Positions 16,383 to 25,873 of a stretch of DNA of 64,000 nt are shown here, piece by piece. The notes under the pieces are model-generated. The model was not told the DNA's origin. It made no database searches and worked only from the letters and a program-made list of their open reading frames with translations. How positions within the stretch are numbered: the first letter of the stretch is position 1; each line of letters opens with the position of its first letter. The translations under genes were made by a program, and so were the position numbers. The DNA is from Alphaproteobacteria bacterium (lineage in GTDB: Bacteria; Pseudomonadota; Alphaproteobacteria; Micropepsales; Micropepsaceae), in assembly GCA_021325375.1 (NCBI GenBank), contig JAJPHG010000018.1:62001-126000 (forward strand), written 5' to 3'.

Positions 16383-18017
16383 CTACGCCGCCGCGGTCGG
16401 CAACCTGTATTTGCCGAAGCGTTCGCGCAGCGCGGTCTTCTGGATCTTGCCGGTCGCGGTGTGCGGGATCTCGTCGACGAAGACCACGTCGTCGGGCATC
16501 CACCATTTGGCGATTTTGCCGGTGAGATACGTCAGAAGCTCCTCGCGCGTGGCGCTCTTTCCCGCCTTCAGCACGATGATGAGCAGCGGCCGCTCGTCCC
16601 ATTTGGGATGCGCCACGCCGATCACCGCGGCCTCGGCGACGCTCGGATGGCCGACGGCGATGTTCTCGATCTCGATGGTGGAGATCCATTCGCCGCCGGA
16701 CTTGATCACGTCCTTGGCGCGGTCGGTGATGGTCATGTAGCCGTCGGGATCGAGCGTGGCGACGTCGCCGGTGTCGAACCAGCCGTCTTCGTCGAACGAG
16801 CCCGCGCCCTCGCCGCGGAAATAGGCCTTGGCGACCGCGGGGCCGCGCACCTTCAGCCGCCCGAAGGCATGGCCGTCGCGCGGCTGCTCGCGGTCGTCGT
16901 CGCCCACGATCTTCATCTCGACGCCGAAGGGCGGATGGCCCTGGCGGCATTTGTAGTCGAGCTGCTGCTCGTAAGGCAGGTCGATGTTGTTGGGCTTCAT
17001 CGTGCCCAGCGTGCCCAGCGGACTCATTTCCGTCATGCCCCAGGCATGGATGACGGTGATGCCGTATTGCTTCTCGAACGCCTCGATCATCGAGCGCGGC
17101 GCGGCCGAGCCGCCGATGATGACGCGGCTCATCTTTGGGAGCGTCTTTCCCGTCTTCTCCAGATATTGCAGCAGCGCCAGCCACACCGTCGGCACCGCGG
17201 CCGTCATCGTCACGCCCTCGTTGGTGAGCATCTCGCACACCGAGTCGCCGTCGAGCTTGGGGCCGGGAAGCACGAGCTTGCAGCCGACCATCGGCGCGGA
17301 GAAGGCCAGCGCCCAGGCGTTCGCGTGGAACATCGGCACGATCGGCATCACGCTGTCGACGGCGCGCAGCCCCATCGCGTCGGCCTGCGCCGCCACGAAG
17401 GCGTGCAGCACGTTGGAGCGGTGCGAATAGAGCACGCCCTTGGGATTGCCCGTCGTGCCCGACGTATAGCAAAGCCCGCAGGCGGTATGCTCGTCGAATT
17501 CCTTCCAGGCGAAGCTCTCGTCGCCGTCGGCGATGAAGTCCTCGTATGCAACGAGACCGGGGATGTTCGCCTTGGGCAGGTTCGCCGCGTCGGTGAGGCA
17601 GATGTAGTGCTTCACCGTCTTGAGGCGCGGCGCCAGCTCCTCGACGAGCTTGGCGAAGGTGATGTCGAAGAACAGCACGCGGTCTTCGGCGTGGTTGGCG
17701 ATGTAGACGATCTGGTCGGGGAAGAGGCGCGGGTTCAGCGTGTGATAGACCGCCCCGATGCCGGTGATGCCGTACCACGTCTCGATGTGGCGCTGGGTGT
17801 TCCACGCCATGGTCGCGACCCGGTCGCCGAGCGCGATGCCGAGGCCCTCGAGCGCCGAGGCCACCTTGCGCGAGCGCCGCGCGATCTGCGCGTAGTTCGA
17901 GCGCACGATCGGCCCTTCGACCGAGCGCGTCACCACCTCGCGCGTGCCGTGATAGGTCGCGGCGTGATCGATGATCTTGTGGACCAGCAGCGGCCAGTCC
18001 TGCATCAACCCAAGCAT
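16383..18017 (-). CDS. Fatty acyl-CoA synthetase (AlkK-like, AMP-forming)
   Basis: A 544-residue adenylate-forming enzyme. Motifs in order: the P-loop YTSGTTGNPKG at 184-194, the WGMTEMSPLG motif, GWFDTGDVATLDPDGYMTIT, the hinge DRAKDVIKSGGEWIST, and the catalytic Lys motif TATGKIQKT near the C-terminus. The length and the N-terminal MQDWPLLVHKIIDHAATYHG match medium-/long-chain acyl-CoA ligases. It activates fatty acids to acyl-CoA with ATP in the cytosol. The gene appears single, followed by an inverted repeat. Confidence 0.93.
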   Translation of the reverse strand: MLGLMQDWPLLVHKIIDHAATYHGTREVVTRSVEGPIVRSNYAQIARRSRKVASALEGLGIALGDRVATMAWNTQRHIETWYGITGIGAVYHTLNPRLFPDQIVYIANHAEDRVLFFDITFAKLVEELAPRLKTVKHYICLTDAANLPKANIPGLVAYEDFIADGDESFAWKEFDEHTACGLCYTSGTTGNPKGVLYSHRSNVLHAFVAAQADAMGLRAVDSVMPIVPMFHANAWALAFSAPMVGCKLVLPGPKLDGDSVCEMLTNEGVTMTAAVPTVWLALLQYLEKTGKTLPKMSRVIIGGSAAPRSMIEAFEKQYGITVIHAWGMTEMSPLGTLGTMKPNNIDLPYEQQLDYKCRQGHPPFGVEMKIVGDDDREQPRDGHAFGRLKVRGPAVAKAYFRGEGAGSFDEDGWFDTGDVATLDPDGYMTITDRAKDVIKSGGEWISTIEIENIAVGHPSVAEAAVIGVAHPKWDERPLLIIVLKAGKSATREELLTYLTGKIAKWWMPDDVVFVDEIPHTATGKIQKTALRERFGKYRLPTAAA

Positions 18018-18122
18018 GAATCGTCGTCCCCTCTTCCCAAGGCATCATAGAACGGCTCCAGCTACGGGCAACCTGTCAAAAAGTTTCAGGTCGCCCTGTT
18101 GCACCCCGGGCGTGCGCGCCGC

Positions 18123-19958
18123 ATGGTGCGGCGGCTTGGCGGGGACGGGCTCAAGTTGGAAGACGATGACGGGATGGCCGAGGAGCTGGCGCTGGAGAAG
18201 CTCGGTGCGGGCGACGAGGCGGCGACGGAGTTCCTGAAAGCCCGCACCCGCGTGCTGGATGCGGAATGGGAGCGCCTGCACCTCAGCCATTTCCGCGAAT
18301 GGATGTACACCGCGCTCGAGCTCGTCATCGGGCTGATCCTGTTCCTGGTCTTCGCGGCGATCGCGAGCGCGGTCTACGAGGCCGGCCGCGCCGACGGGCT
18401 GGTGATCGAGGCGTTCAGCGCCCCGCCCGATCTCGCCGCCAAGGGGCTCGGCGGCCAGGTGCTGGCATCCAAGCTGCTCGACCGGCTGAACGCGATGCAG
18501 AACGCGACGAAATCATCGCGCGCGCCGTCGAGTTTCAGCCACGACTGGGGCGACGACATCAAGGTCGCGATCCCCGACACCGGCGTCTCGCTCGGCGAGG
18601 TGATCCGCTACCTGCACAATTGGCTCGGCCACGAGGTGCATCTCTCCGGCGAGCTCTACGAGACCGCGCAGGGCGTGGCGCTCACCGTGCGCCTCGACAG
18701 CGAGCCCGGCGAGACGTTCTCAGGCCCGGTTTCCGATCTCGACGCCATCGTGCAGCGCGCCGCCGAAGCGGTGTTCCGCCGCGCCGAGACTTATCGTTAT
18801 TCCGTGTTCCTCGAAGATCATGGCCGCGCGCGCGAGGCCGAGCAGGTTCTCAAGCAGCTCTCGCTGACCGGCTCGCTGAAGGAGCGCGCCTGGGCCGATC
18901 ACGGACTGGCGCTGGACTGGGGTCTGGAGGGTCGCCTCGACGACGCCGAACGCGCCGATCTGCGCGCGCACGCGGAGAATCCCGATCTGCCCAATCCCGT
19001 TGCCGGGCTGGCCTGGCTCGAAGGGATCCGGGGTCATGAAGAGAAGGCGTTGGCCAATGCCAAAGCGTTCCTGACCGCGCTCGACCGCGCCGATGCGCGC
19101 GAGATATCGCCGGAGATCGCGCGCTTTCAACGCGTCTCCTATCGCGCGACCCTGGCCGAGGAGGAAGGCGACTATCGCGCGGCGATATCGGGCCTGGATG
19201 CCTATATCGCGGCATCCAATGCGGCCTCGACCGATTTCTCCCTGGAAGCCGCGACGGATGCAGCGCTCGCGCACGATCCGGCAGGCGCGCGCGACCGCCT
19301 CTATCGGCTCGACCCGGACCAGCTCAAGCAGCCCAAGCCCGACGGCGTGCCCGCCGCCGACGCGATGCTGGTCAAGGGGCAGGCGGCGATGGCGGAGCAG
19401 GATTGGGGTTCGGCCGCGCGCGCGTTCGGGCAGGCGCTGGCTCTTGCGCATGCGCGCGCCGCGACGTCGGACGGATTGTTCGGCGACCTCTACTATCGGC
19501 GCATCCTTGCGGGACCGTTTCTCGCCTATGCCGATGCGATGAACGGCGAGACGGCGAAAGCGGACGCGATCCTCAAGGCCATGCCCGGCGACTGTTACAT
19601 CTGTTCGCGCATGCGCGGCCGCGTCGCCGCGCGCGAGGGACGCATGGACGCCGCGGCGTGGTGGTTCGCGCGCGCCACGGAGCAAGCGCCGTCGCTGCCT
19701 TTCGCCTATGCCGACTGGGGCGCGATGCTGCTCGCGCGCGGCGACGCCGACGGGGCGATCGCGAAGCTCAAGCTCGCCGCCGCGAAAGGTCCGCGCTACG
19801 CCGACGCGCTGGAGATGTGGGGGGAAGCATTGATGATGAAGAACCGCTCCGATCTGGCGCTCGCCAAGTTCGAGGAGGCGAGCCGTTCGGCGCCGAACTG
19901 GCGGCGGTTGCGCGCCAAGTGGGACCAGGCGCGCGCTTACGCGAAAGCCGCGCGATGA
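18123..19958 (+). CDS. TPR-repeat membrane protein
   Basis: A 611-residue protein: N-terminal charged region, one transmembrane helix (ALELVIGLILFLVFAAIASA), then a periplasmic domain and about eight TPR-like helical pairs (for example GRAREAEQVLKQLSLTGS, EKALANAKAFLTALDRA, WGSAARAFGQALALAHA, DADGAIAKLKLAAAKGP). The start is uncertain: ATG 18123 is used, ATG 18174 is possible, and neither has a strong ribosome site. Its stop overlaps the permease ATG (ATGA), so it is translationally coupled to a transporter, perhaps as an assembly or sensing partner. Function unknown. Confidence 0.75.
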   Translation: MVRRLGGDGLKLEDDDGMAEELALEKLGAGDEAATEFLKARTRVLDAEWERLHLSHFREWMYTALELVIGLILFLVFAAIASAVYEAGRADGLVIEAFSAPPDLAAKGLGGQVLASKLLDRLNAMQNATKSSRAPSSFSHDWGDDIKVAIPDTGVSLGEVIRYLHNWLGHEVHLSGELYETAQGVALTVRLDSEPGETFSGPVSDLDAIVQRAAEAVFRRAETYRYSVFLEDHGRAREAEQVLKQLSLTGSLKERAWADHGLALDWGLEGRLDDAERADLRAHAENPDLPNPVAGLAWLEGIRGHEEKALANAKAFLTALDRADAREISPEIARFQRVSYRATLAEEEGDYRAAISGLDAYIAASNAASTDFSLEAATDAALAHDPAGARDRLYRLDPDQLKQPKPDGVPAADAMLVKGQAAMAEQDWGSAARAFGQALALAHARAATSDGLFGDLYYRRILAGPFLAYADAMNGETAKADAILKAMPGDCYICSRMRGRVAAREGRMDAAAWWFARATEQAPSLPFAYADWGAMLLARGDADGAIAKLKLAAAKGPRYADALEMWGEALMMKNRSDLALAKFEEASRSAPNWRRLRAKWDQARAYAKAAR

Positions 19959-21319
19959 GCTCGGCGGAGGACGATCTCAAATCCTTCGGTTATGCCCAAG
20001 AGCTCAAGCGCTCACTGACCCTGTTCGACCTCTTGGTCTACGGCCTCGTCTTCATCGTGCCGGGCGCGCCGTTCGCGGTGTTCGGCATCGTCTTCAATGC
20101 CTCGCACGGCATGGTGCCGCTGATCTATCTGGTCGGGCTCTGCGCGATGCTGTTCACGGCGTGGAGCTACCGGCTGATGAGCGAGGCGTTCCCCATCGCA
20201 GGCTCGGTCTACACCTATGCGGCGCGCAGCATCGGCGCGGAGGCCGGCTTCATCGCGGGCTGGGCGATCCTGCTCGACTATCTGCTCTTGCCGGCGCTTG
20301 CCTATGTCGCAGCGGCAATAGCGCTCGAGGCGGTGTGGCCCGGCGTGCCGCGGCCGGTATGGATCGCCGCGATGCTCGCCTTTGCGACCGCGATCAACTA
20401 TCTGGGCATAGAGACGACGACGCGCGTCAATTTCGTCCTGCTCGGAATCCAGCTCGTGGTGCTCGCGGTCCTGATGGGTTTCTGCTTCATCGGGGCGTTG
20501 CATCACACGGGCGGCGCGCAGTTCTCGATTCTGCCGCTTTACAATCCGGCCGTGCTGACGCCGTCGTTGATCTTCGGCGCGTTGTCGCTGGCGGTGTTGA
20601 GCTTCCTGGGCTTCGACGCGATCTCGACCTTGTCCGAGGAGGTCGCCGGTGGGCCGAAACTCGTCGGCCGCGCGACGATGCTATCGCTCATCCTGTGCGC
20701 GCTGCTTTTCATCGCCCAGACCTGGCTGTTCTCGCTGTTCGCGCTCGGCCGCACGAGCTTCCCGCCCGGCCAGGGGACCGACGACGCGCTCTACGGCATC
20801 GCATCGATGCTGGGCGGCAGCACCTTGCGCTTCCTGGTCGCGGTCCCCGGCGTGGTGCTGTCGGTGATCGCGGGCGCGATCGTGGCGCAGGCCGCGACCG
20901 CGCGCATCCTCTACGGCATGGCGCGAGACGGCAAGCTGCCGCGCCTGCTCGCCCATGTCGAGCCGAAGCGCAAGGTGCCCGAGCGCGCCGTGTTCCTGGT
21001 CGCGGGCGTGACGCTGGTGCTGGGCATATTGCTCGCCGACCAGTTCGAGCTCCTCACCTCCATGGTCAGCTTCGGCGCGCTGGTCGGATTCCTGATGGTG
21101 CACGCCTCGGTGATCGCCCATTTCGTCTGGCGCCGGAAAAGCCGCGCCTGGTTCAGCCATCTCGTCATGCCGCTGGTGGGCGCGGCGATCGTGCTCTACG
21201 TCCTCGTCAACGCCGAGGCGAACGCCAAGATCGCGGGCGCGGCCTGGCTCGCGATCGGCATTTGCGTGCTGATCTGGTTTCGGATGAGCGGACGCTCCGC
21301 TTCGCTTCCGGTAGAATAG
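19955..21319 (+). CDS. APC-superfamily amino acid/polyamine permease
   Basis: A 454-residue transporter with about 12 transmembrane segments. The APC signature is seen in segment 1 (LTLFDLLVYGLVFIVPGAPF) with the G-x-G-like break, segment 3 (MSEAFPIAGSVYTYAARSIG) and segment 6 (LAVLSFLGFDAISTLSEEVA, the F-x-G-F-D/E motif). Imports amino acids or polyamines by cation symport. Its start is coupled to the upstream TPR gene; a second permease follows 7 nt downstream. Confidence 0.9.
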   Translation: MSSAEDDLKSFGYAQELKRSLTLFDLLVYGLVFIVPGAPFAVFGIVFNASHGMVPLIYLVGLCAMLFTAWSYRLMSEAFPIAGSVYTYAARSIGAEAGFIAGWAILLDYLLLPALAYVAAAIALEAVWPGVPRPVWIAAMLAFATAINYLGIETTTRVNFVLLGIQLVVLAVLMGFCFIGALHHTGGAQFSILPLYNPAVLTPSLIFGALSLAVLSFLGFDAISTLSEEVAGGPKLVGRATMLSLILCALLFIAQTWLFSLFALGRTSFPPGQGTDDALYGIASMLGGSTLRFLVAVPGVVLSVIAGAIVAQAATARILYGMARDGKLPRLLAHVEPKRKVPERAVFLVAGVTLVLGILLADQFELLTSMVSFGALVGFLMVHASVIAHFVWRRKSRAWFSHLVMPLVGAAIVLYVLVNAEANAKIAGAAWLAIGICVLIWFRMSGRSASLPVE

Positions 21320-21326
21320 GATTTCC

Positions 21327-22712
21327 ATGACCGACGCGCCTGCGACGCAAAAGCTCGGCTTCCTCGACACCGCGGCCTACATGATCGCGGTCGGCATCGG
21401 CATACGCTGGATCGCGGTCGCGGCCGCGGTCGGTCCCGCCTCGCTGCCGATGTGGCTGCTCGCGCTGATCGTGTTCTTCGTGCCGCTGTCGGTTGCGACG
21501 GCGGAGCTGACCTCGCGCTACGACGCGGAGGGCGGCATCTATGCCTGGGCGCGCGACGGCATCGGACCGCTGGCGGGCTTCATTTGCGGCTGGTTCTACT
21601 GGCTGGCGCTGATGCCCTATTTCGCGACCATCCTCTATTTCCTGAGCGGGCTCATCATCGCCGCCATCGGCGCGGACCCGAAGAACGCGCTGCTCTATAT
21701 CGCGATCTCGACCGCGATCTTGGTCGTGGTCGCCGGGGTGCAGATCGCGGGCCTGAAATACGGCAAATGGCTGCCCAATCTGGGCACCGCCGGCGGGTGG
21801 ATCGTGGTGCTCACCATCGTCGCGATGGGCGTCGTCATCGCCGCGCGCGGCAAAAGCGCGACCGACTTCTCGCACGCCTCGTGGATCGCGCCGCTGAATT
21901 TCCCGACCGCGATCCTGTGGGGCACGATCGTGTTCGCCTATTCGGGCATGGAGACGGCCGGCATGCTGCGCAACGAGATCAAAGGCGGGTTGCGCACGAT
22001 CGTGCGCGTGCTCGCCATCGTCGGCACAGGCTCGCTGTTCGTCTATATCGCCGGCACGTCGTCCTTCCTCGTCATCCTGCCGCAGAGCGAGCTGACGCGG
22101 CTGAGCGGCTTCCCCGACGCGTTGCGCGCGGGGCTCGATCATCTGGGCTTCGGCCGTTTCGCGCCTTACGTGATCGGATTGTTCGCGCTGTCGATGCTGG
22201 GCGGCTTCACCGCCTGGTTCGGCGTCGGCGCGCGGCTGCCTTTCGCCGCCGGCATCGACGCGTTCCTGCCGCCGCTCTTCGCCAAGCGCAATCCCAGGAC
22301 CGGCGCGCCGGTGCCGGCGATCCTGCTGCAGACCGGGCTGACCTTCATGATGGTGCTGCTCAGCCAGGCCGGATCGAGCGTCGCGGGCGCCTATGACCGT
22401 CTCGTCGACATGAGCGTGCTGGGCTCGACGGTTCCCTATCTCTTCATGTTCTGGGTGCAGATCAAAGGCGCGAGTCTGCCGTCCGTGCCGGGATTATGGA
22501 CACCGCCCGGGGGAGCGCGCACGACGCGCGCGCTGGGCTGGCTCGGCATGGCGGCGAGTGCCGTCGCAATCCTCTGCACCTTGGTTCCGAGCTCGGACGA
22601 TCCGCACCCGCTCTGGGCCGTCGCCAAGATCGTGATCTCGACGCTGGTCGTGGCGGTCGTGGGGCTCGCGCTCTACTGGCTGGCGAAGCACAAGCCGAAA
22701 TCCCCTTTTTGA
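21327..22712 (+). CDS. APC-superfamily amino acid permease
   Basis: A 461-residue permease with about 12 transmembrane segments: AAYMIAVGIGIRWIAVAAAV, ELTSRYDAEGGIYAWARDGI (the segment 3 signature), and VFAYSGMETAGMLRNEIKGG (segment 6). It resembles the glutamate:GABA antiporter/amino acid permease branch and differs clearly from the neighbouring permease, so the two are probably not recent duplicates. AGGA lies just before the ATG. Together with the downstream aminotransferase it suggests amine or amino acid uptake. Confidence 0.9.
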   Translation: MTDAPATQKLGFLDTAAYMIAVGIGIRWIAVAAAVGPASLPMWLLALIVFFVPLSVATAELTSRYDAEGGIYAWARDGIGPLAGFICGWFYWLALMPYFATILYFLSGLIIAAIGADPKNALLYIAISTAILVVVAGVQIAGLKYGKWLPNLGTAGGWIVVLTIVAMGVVIAARGKSATDFSHASWIAPLNFPTAILWGTIVFAYSGMETAGMLRNEIKGGLRTIVRVLAIVGTGSLFVYIAGTSSFLVILPQSELTRLSGFPDALRAGLDHLGFGRFAPYVIGLFALSMLGGFTAWFGVGARLPFAAGIDAFLPPLFAKRNPRTGAPVPAILLQTGLTFMMVLLSQAGSSVAGAYDRLVDMSVLGSTVPYLFMFWVQIKGASLPSVPGLWTPPGGARTTRALGWLGMAASAVAILCTLVPSSDDPHPLWAVAKIVISTLVVAVVGLALYWLAKHKPKSPF

Positions 22713-22783
22713 AGACAGCGAAGCGCAAGTCGACGTGACGCGGGCGATTTGCTAGACACGAAAATCCAACATTCGAGGGATCC

Positions 22784-23992
22784 ATGAAAAGGCTTTTCCC
22801 GGCGGCGCTGCTCGCGCTTGCAGCACTCGTCGCGCGCGCCGACGCACAACAGCAGGACAAAGATCTCGCGGCCTTCGCCAATGGCGGGCTGGTGGAGAGC
22901 GCGAGCTCCGAATATGGCGGCGGCTGGGAGGCGATCTTCCTGCTGGACGAGAACGCGCAGAGCGGCTGGGCGAACGTCAAGGGCAAGAACGGGCCTTATG
23001 AGATCGTGATCTCGATGCCGGAGCGCTCCGAAATCCAAGCGGTCTCCTTCGACACCGCCTCGGCCGAGAAGCCGGAGCGTTCGGCGAAGAACGTCGACGT
23101 GCTGATCTCGGATATTTCGGCCACGGCCGGCTTCAAGCCGCTGACGAGTGTGACGCTCAAAGCCGCGGACGGCCAGCGTTTCGCGGCGGCGGCGCCCGGC
23201 ACGGGACGCTGGCTGAAGCTCGTCATCAAGAGCAACAATGGCGATCCCGACTACAGCGAGATCATGAACTTCCGCGCCTTCGGAAGGACGCTGACCAACA
23301 CGCCCGTGCAGAACGTGTCGGGCACCTATCGCAGCGCACAGTTCGGCGATTTCCATCTGCTGCAGACCGGCGCGCAATTGAGCGGCTGCTACGAGCACGA
23401 CCAGGGCCTGGTGCAGGGCGGGCTGGAGTCGCATCTGATGCGTCTGACCTGGAGCCAGGGCGGCGGCAAGATCTCGGGACCCGCGATCATGGTGCAGGCG
23501 CGCGACGGAAAGTCGTTCAAGGGCTTCTGGCAGGACAAGGGCGAGAGCGACTGGCATCCCGGCTGGGACCTGAAGAAGATCAGCGACAAGGTGGGCTCGT
23601 GCCCCAACTGGAAAGGCCCCGCGGGCAATGTCGTCGCCGACGGCCTGGCGCAAGCGGGGCGCGTGCGGCTCTACGGCATCAATTTCGACAGCGACAGCGA
23701 CAAGCTGCGCGCCGACGCCAAGCCCGCGATCGACCAGCTGCGCGACGCGCTGAAGACCAACCCGTCGTGGAAGGTCATGATCGAAGGCCACACCGATTCC
23801 ACCAGCACGGCGGCGCACAATCTCGACTTGAGCAAACGGCGCGCGGCGGCGGTGAAGGCGGCGCTGGTCGCGGGCGGCATCGACGCGGCGCGGTTGTCGA
23901 CGCAAGGCTACGGCCAGACGAAGCCGGTGGCCTCCAACGACAGCGAGCTCGGCCGCGCCCAGAACCGGCGCGTGGAGGTGGTGAAGTCGTAG
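22784..23992 (+). CDS. OmpA-family protein with discoidin-like N-terminal domain
   Basis: A 402-residue protein with signal peptide (MKRLFPAALLALAALVARADA). Residues about 30-170 look like an F5/8-type C (discoidin-like) jelly-roll (SSEYGGGWEAIFLLDENAQSG, RWLKLVIKSNNGDPDYSEIM). Residues about 285-402 are an OmpA peptidoglycan-binding domain: GINFDSDSDKLRADAKPAID, MIEGHTDSTSTAAHNLDLS, RRAAAVKAALV and ELGRAQNRRVEV, with the conserved Asp and Arg for diaminopimelate contact. The combination suggests a peptidoglycan-tethered envelope protein that binds a sugar or other ligand. Confidence 0.88.
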   Translation: MKRLFPAALLALAALVARADAQQQDKDLAAFANGGLVESASSEYGGGWEAIFLLDENAQSGWANVKGKNGPYEIVISMPERSEIQAVSFDTASAEKPERSAKNVDVLISDISATAGFKPLTSVTLKAADGQRFAAAAPGTGRWLKLVIKSNNGDPDYSEIMNFRAFGRTLTNTPVQNVSGTYRSAQFGDFHLLQTGAQLSGCYEHDQGLVQGGLESHLMRLTWSQGGGKISGPAIMVQARDGKSFKGFWQDKGESDWHPGWDLKKISDKVGSCPNWKGPAGNVVADGLAQAGRVRLYGINFDSDSDKLRADAKPAIDQLRDALKTNPSWKVMIEGHTDSTSTAAHNLDLSKRRAAAVKAALVAGGIDAARLSTQGYGQTKPVASNDSELGRAQNRRVEVVKS

Positions 23993-24081
23993 GGCGGGCA
24001 CGGCGTACTGAACGCGCGAATGGACATTGACGCCGCCGAAGCGGGCGGCGCTTAATCGGCCCATTCCATCGGAGCTTTTCC

Positions 24082-25461
24082 ATGCCCCTTTCCAATTCCC
24101 AGTCGCGCGACGTGCAATCGGTCCTGCACCCCTATACCAACCTGATGAAGCACCGCGAGACGGGGCCCTTGATCCTGGAATCGGGCAAGGGCTGCCGCGT
24201 CTATGACGAGCACGGCAAGGACTACATCGAGGCGATGGCGGGGCTGTGGTGCACCGCGCTCGGCTGGGGCGAGAACGAGCTCGCCGACGTCGCCGCCGAG
24301 CAGATGCGCAAGATGGCGTTCGGCCACATCTTCGGCGGCCGCAGCCACGAGCCGGGCATCGCGCTCGCCGAGAAGCTCAAGGAGATCTGTCCGTTCCCCG
24401 CGGGGAAGATGTTCTTCGCCAATTCCGGCTCGGAGGCGAACGACACCCAGGTCAAGCTCGCCTGGTATATCGCCAACGCGCGTGGGCTCCCTAAGCGCAA
24501 GAAGATCATCTCGCGCATCAAGGCCTATCACGGCGTGACGATGGTGGCGGCGAGCCTCACCGGCCTGCCCAACAACCACAAGAGCTTCGACCTGCCGTTC
24601 GATTTCATCAAATTCGCCGATTGCCCGAACTACTACCACGACGCGGAAGCCGGCGAGAGCGAGCGCGATTTCTCAGGCCGCATGGCGGCCAACCTCGATG
24701 CGCTGATCCAGCGCGAGGGCCCCGACACGATCGCGGCGATGATCGCCGAGCCGGTGCAGGGCGCGGGCGGCGTGATCCTGCCTCCGCAAGGCTATTTCGA
24801 CGCCGTCACGCGCGTGCTCGACAAATACGACATCATGCTGATCGACGACGAGGTGATCACCGGCTTCGGGCGCACCGGCGAATGGTTCGGCTGCTCCAGA
24901 TACGGCTTCGAGCCGCAGAGCATGACGATCGCCAAGCAGCTCTCCAGCGCCTATCTGCCGATCTCGGCCGTCATTCTGTCGCCCGAGCTCACCGACATCA
25001 TCGAGCAGGAGAGCGGCAGGATCGGCACGTTCGGCCATGGCTATACCTATAGCGGCCATCCGGTCGCGAGCGCCGTGGCGCTCAAGACGATCGAGATCTA
25101 TCAGAGCCGCGACATCGTGGGCCACGTGCGCGATGTGGCGCCGCTGTTCCTCAAGCGTCTCAAGGCGCTCGAGGATCACCCGCTGGTGGGCGAGGCGGTC
25201 GGCGTGGGGCTGATCGGCGCGGTCGAGCTCGTCGCCGACAAGAAAGCCAGGAAGAATTTCGATCCCACGAAGCAGGTCGCGGCGACCGTCAACAATTTCG
25301 CGCTCGAGGAAGGTCTGATCGTGCGTCCGCTGCTCAGCGACCGCATCGCCTTCTGCCCGCCGCTCGTCATCGACGAGGCCGAGACGAACGAGATGTTCGA
25401 CCGCTTCGAGCGCGCGCTCGCCAAGGGCCTGGATTGGGCGGCGCGGGAGAAGTTGATCTGA
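24082..25461 (+). CDS. Class III omega-aminotransferase (PLP-dependent)
   Basis: A 459-residue class III aminotransferase. Seen: HPYTNLMKHRETGPLILESG near the N-terminus, the SGSEANDTQVKLAWYIANA phosphate-binding motif, IAEPVQGAGGVILPP, the PLP Asp in IDDEVITGFGRTG, the Schiff-base Lys285 in TIAKQLSSAYLP, and GYTYSGHPVASAVALK. Closest in style to putrescine/beta-alanine/amine:pyruvate transaminases. It follows two amino acid/polyamine permeases, so a role in amine or polyamine catabolism is the best guess. Confidence 0.93.
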   Translation: MPLSNSQSRDVQSVLHPYTNLMKHRETGPLILESGKGCRVYDEHGKDYIEAMAGLWCTALGWGENELADVAAEQMRKMAFGHIFGGRSHEPGIALAEKLKEICPFPAGKMFFANSGSEANDTQVKLAWYIANARGLPKRKKIISRIKAYHGVTMVAASLTGLPNNHKSFDLPFDFIKFADCPNYYHDAEAGESERDFSGRMAANLDALIQREGPDTIAAMIAEPVQGAGGVILPPQGYFDAVTRVLDKYDIMLIDDEVITGFGRTGEWFGCSRYGFEPQSMTIAKQLSSAYLPISAVILSPELTDIIEQESGRIGTFGHGYTYSGHPVASAVALKTIEIYQSRDIVGHVRDVAPLFLKRLKALEDHPLVGEAVGVGLIGAVELVADKKARKNFDPTKQVAATVNNFALEEGLIVRPLLSDRIAFCPPLVIDEAETNEMFDRFERALAKGLDWAAREKLI

Positions 25462-25511
25462 AGCGCTCGAACTAACTGTCATGGCTCGCGACGCACAGCT
25501 TGGGCGCGCGC

Positions 25512-25691
25512 TCAATGCGGCGTGCGCTCGTAGATCAGCGTCTCGCCTTCCCACACTTCGAGCGTCTTGTATTCGCGCTCCTTCATCGCATGGGCGAGGA
25601 TCTTGGCGTGCAGCTCCGAGGGCGCGGGCGTCGTCACCTTCGCGGCGAGGCCGCCATGGTCGTCGCGATAGCAGATTTCGTAATTGGGCAT
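25512..25691 (-). CDS. Small conserved-looking protein (59 aa)
   Basis: Reads MPNYEICYRDDHGGLAAKVT, then TPAPSELHAKILAHAMKERE, YKTLEVWEGETLIYERTPH: a compact 59-residue protein with beta-beta-alpha-beta-beta character and no low-complexity. The minus frame is open with good codon use, whereas the plus frames here give Arg-rich products. The gene is divergent from sodB. I do not recognise the family; similar small proteins are often annotated as hypothetical in alphaproteobacteria. Confidence 0.7.
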   Translation of the reverse strand: MPNYEICYRDDHGGLAAKVTTPAPSELHAKILAHAMKEREYKTLEVWEGETLIYERTPH

Positions 25692-25873
25692 GGGCCAGGT
25701 TCCTTCAATCGTCAGGCCCCACCGCCCGCATGCATTCTTCTAGGCGCGGCGTTTGAAAGTCGAGTGACAAGCGGGACAGAGTGTTCGCGATTTATCTCAA
25801 TGATATCCGATGTTTCGCGGGAACCATTTCGCGTCTTCGCTCTTACCGCTTCAAGCCGGAACAGGAGACGAAG

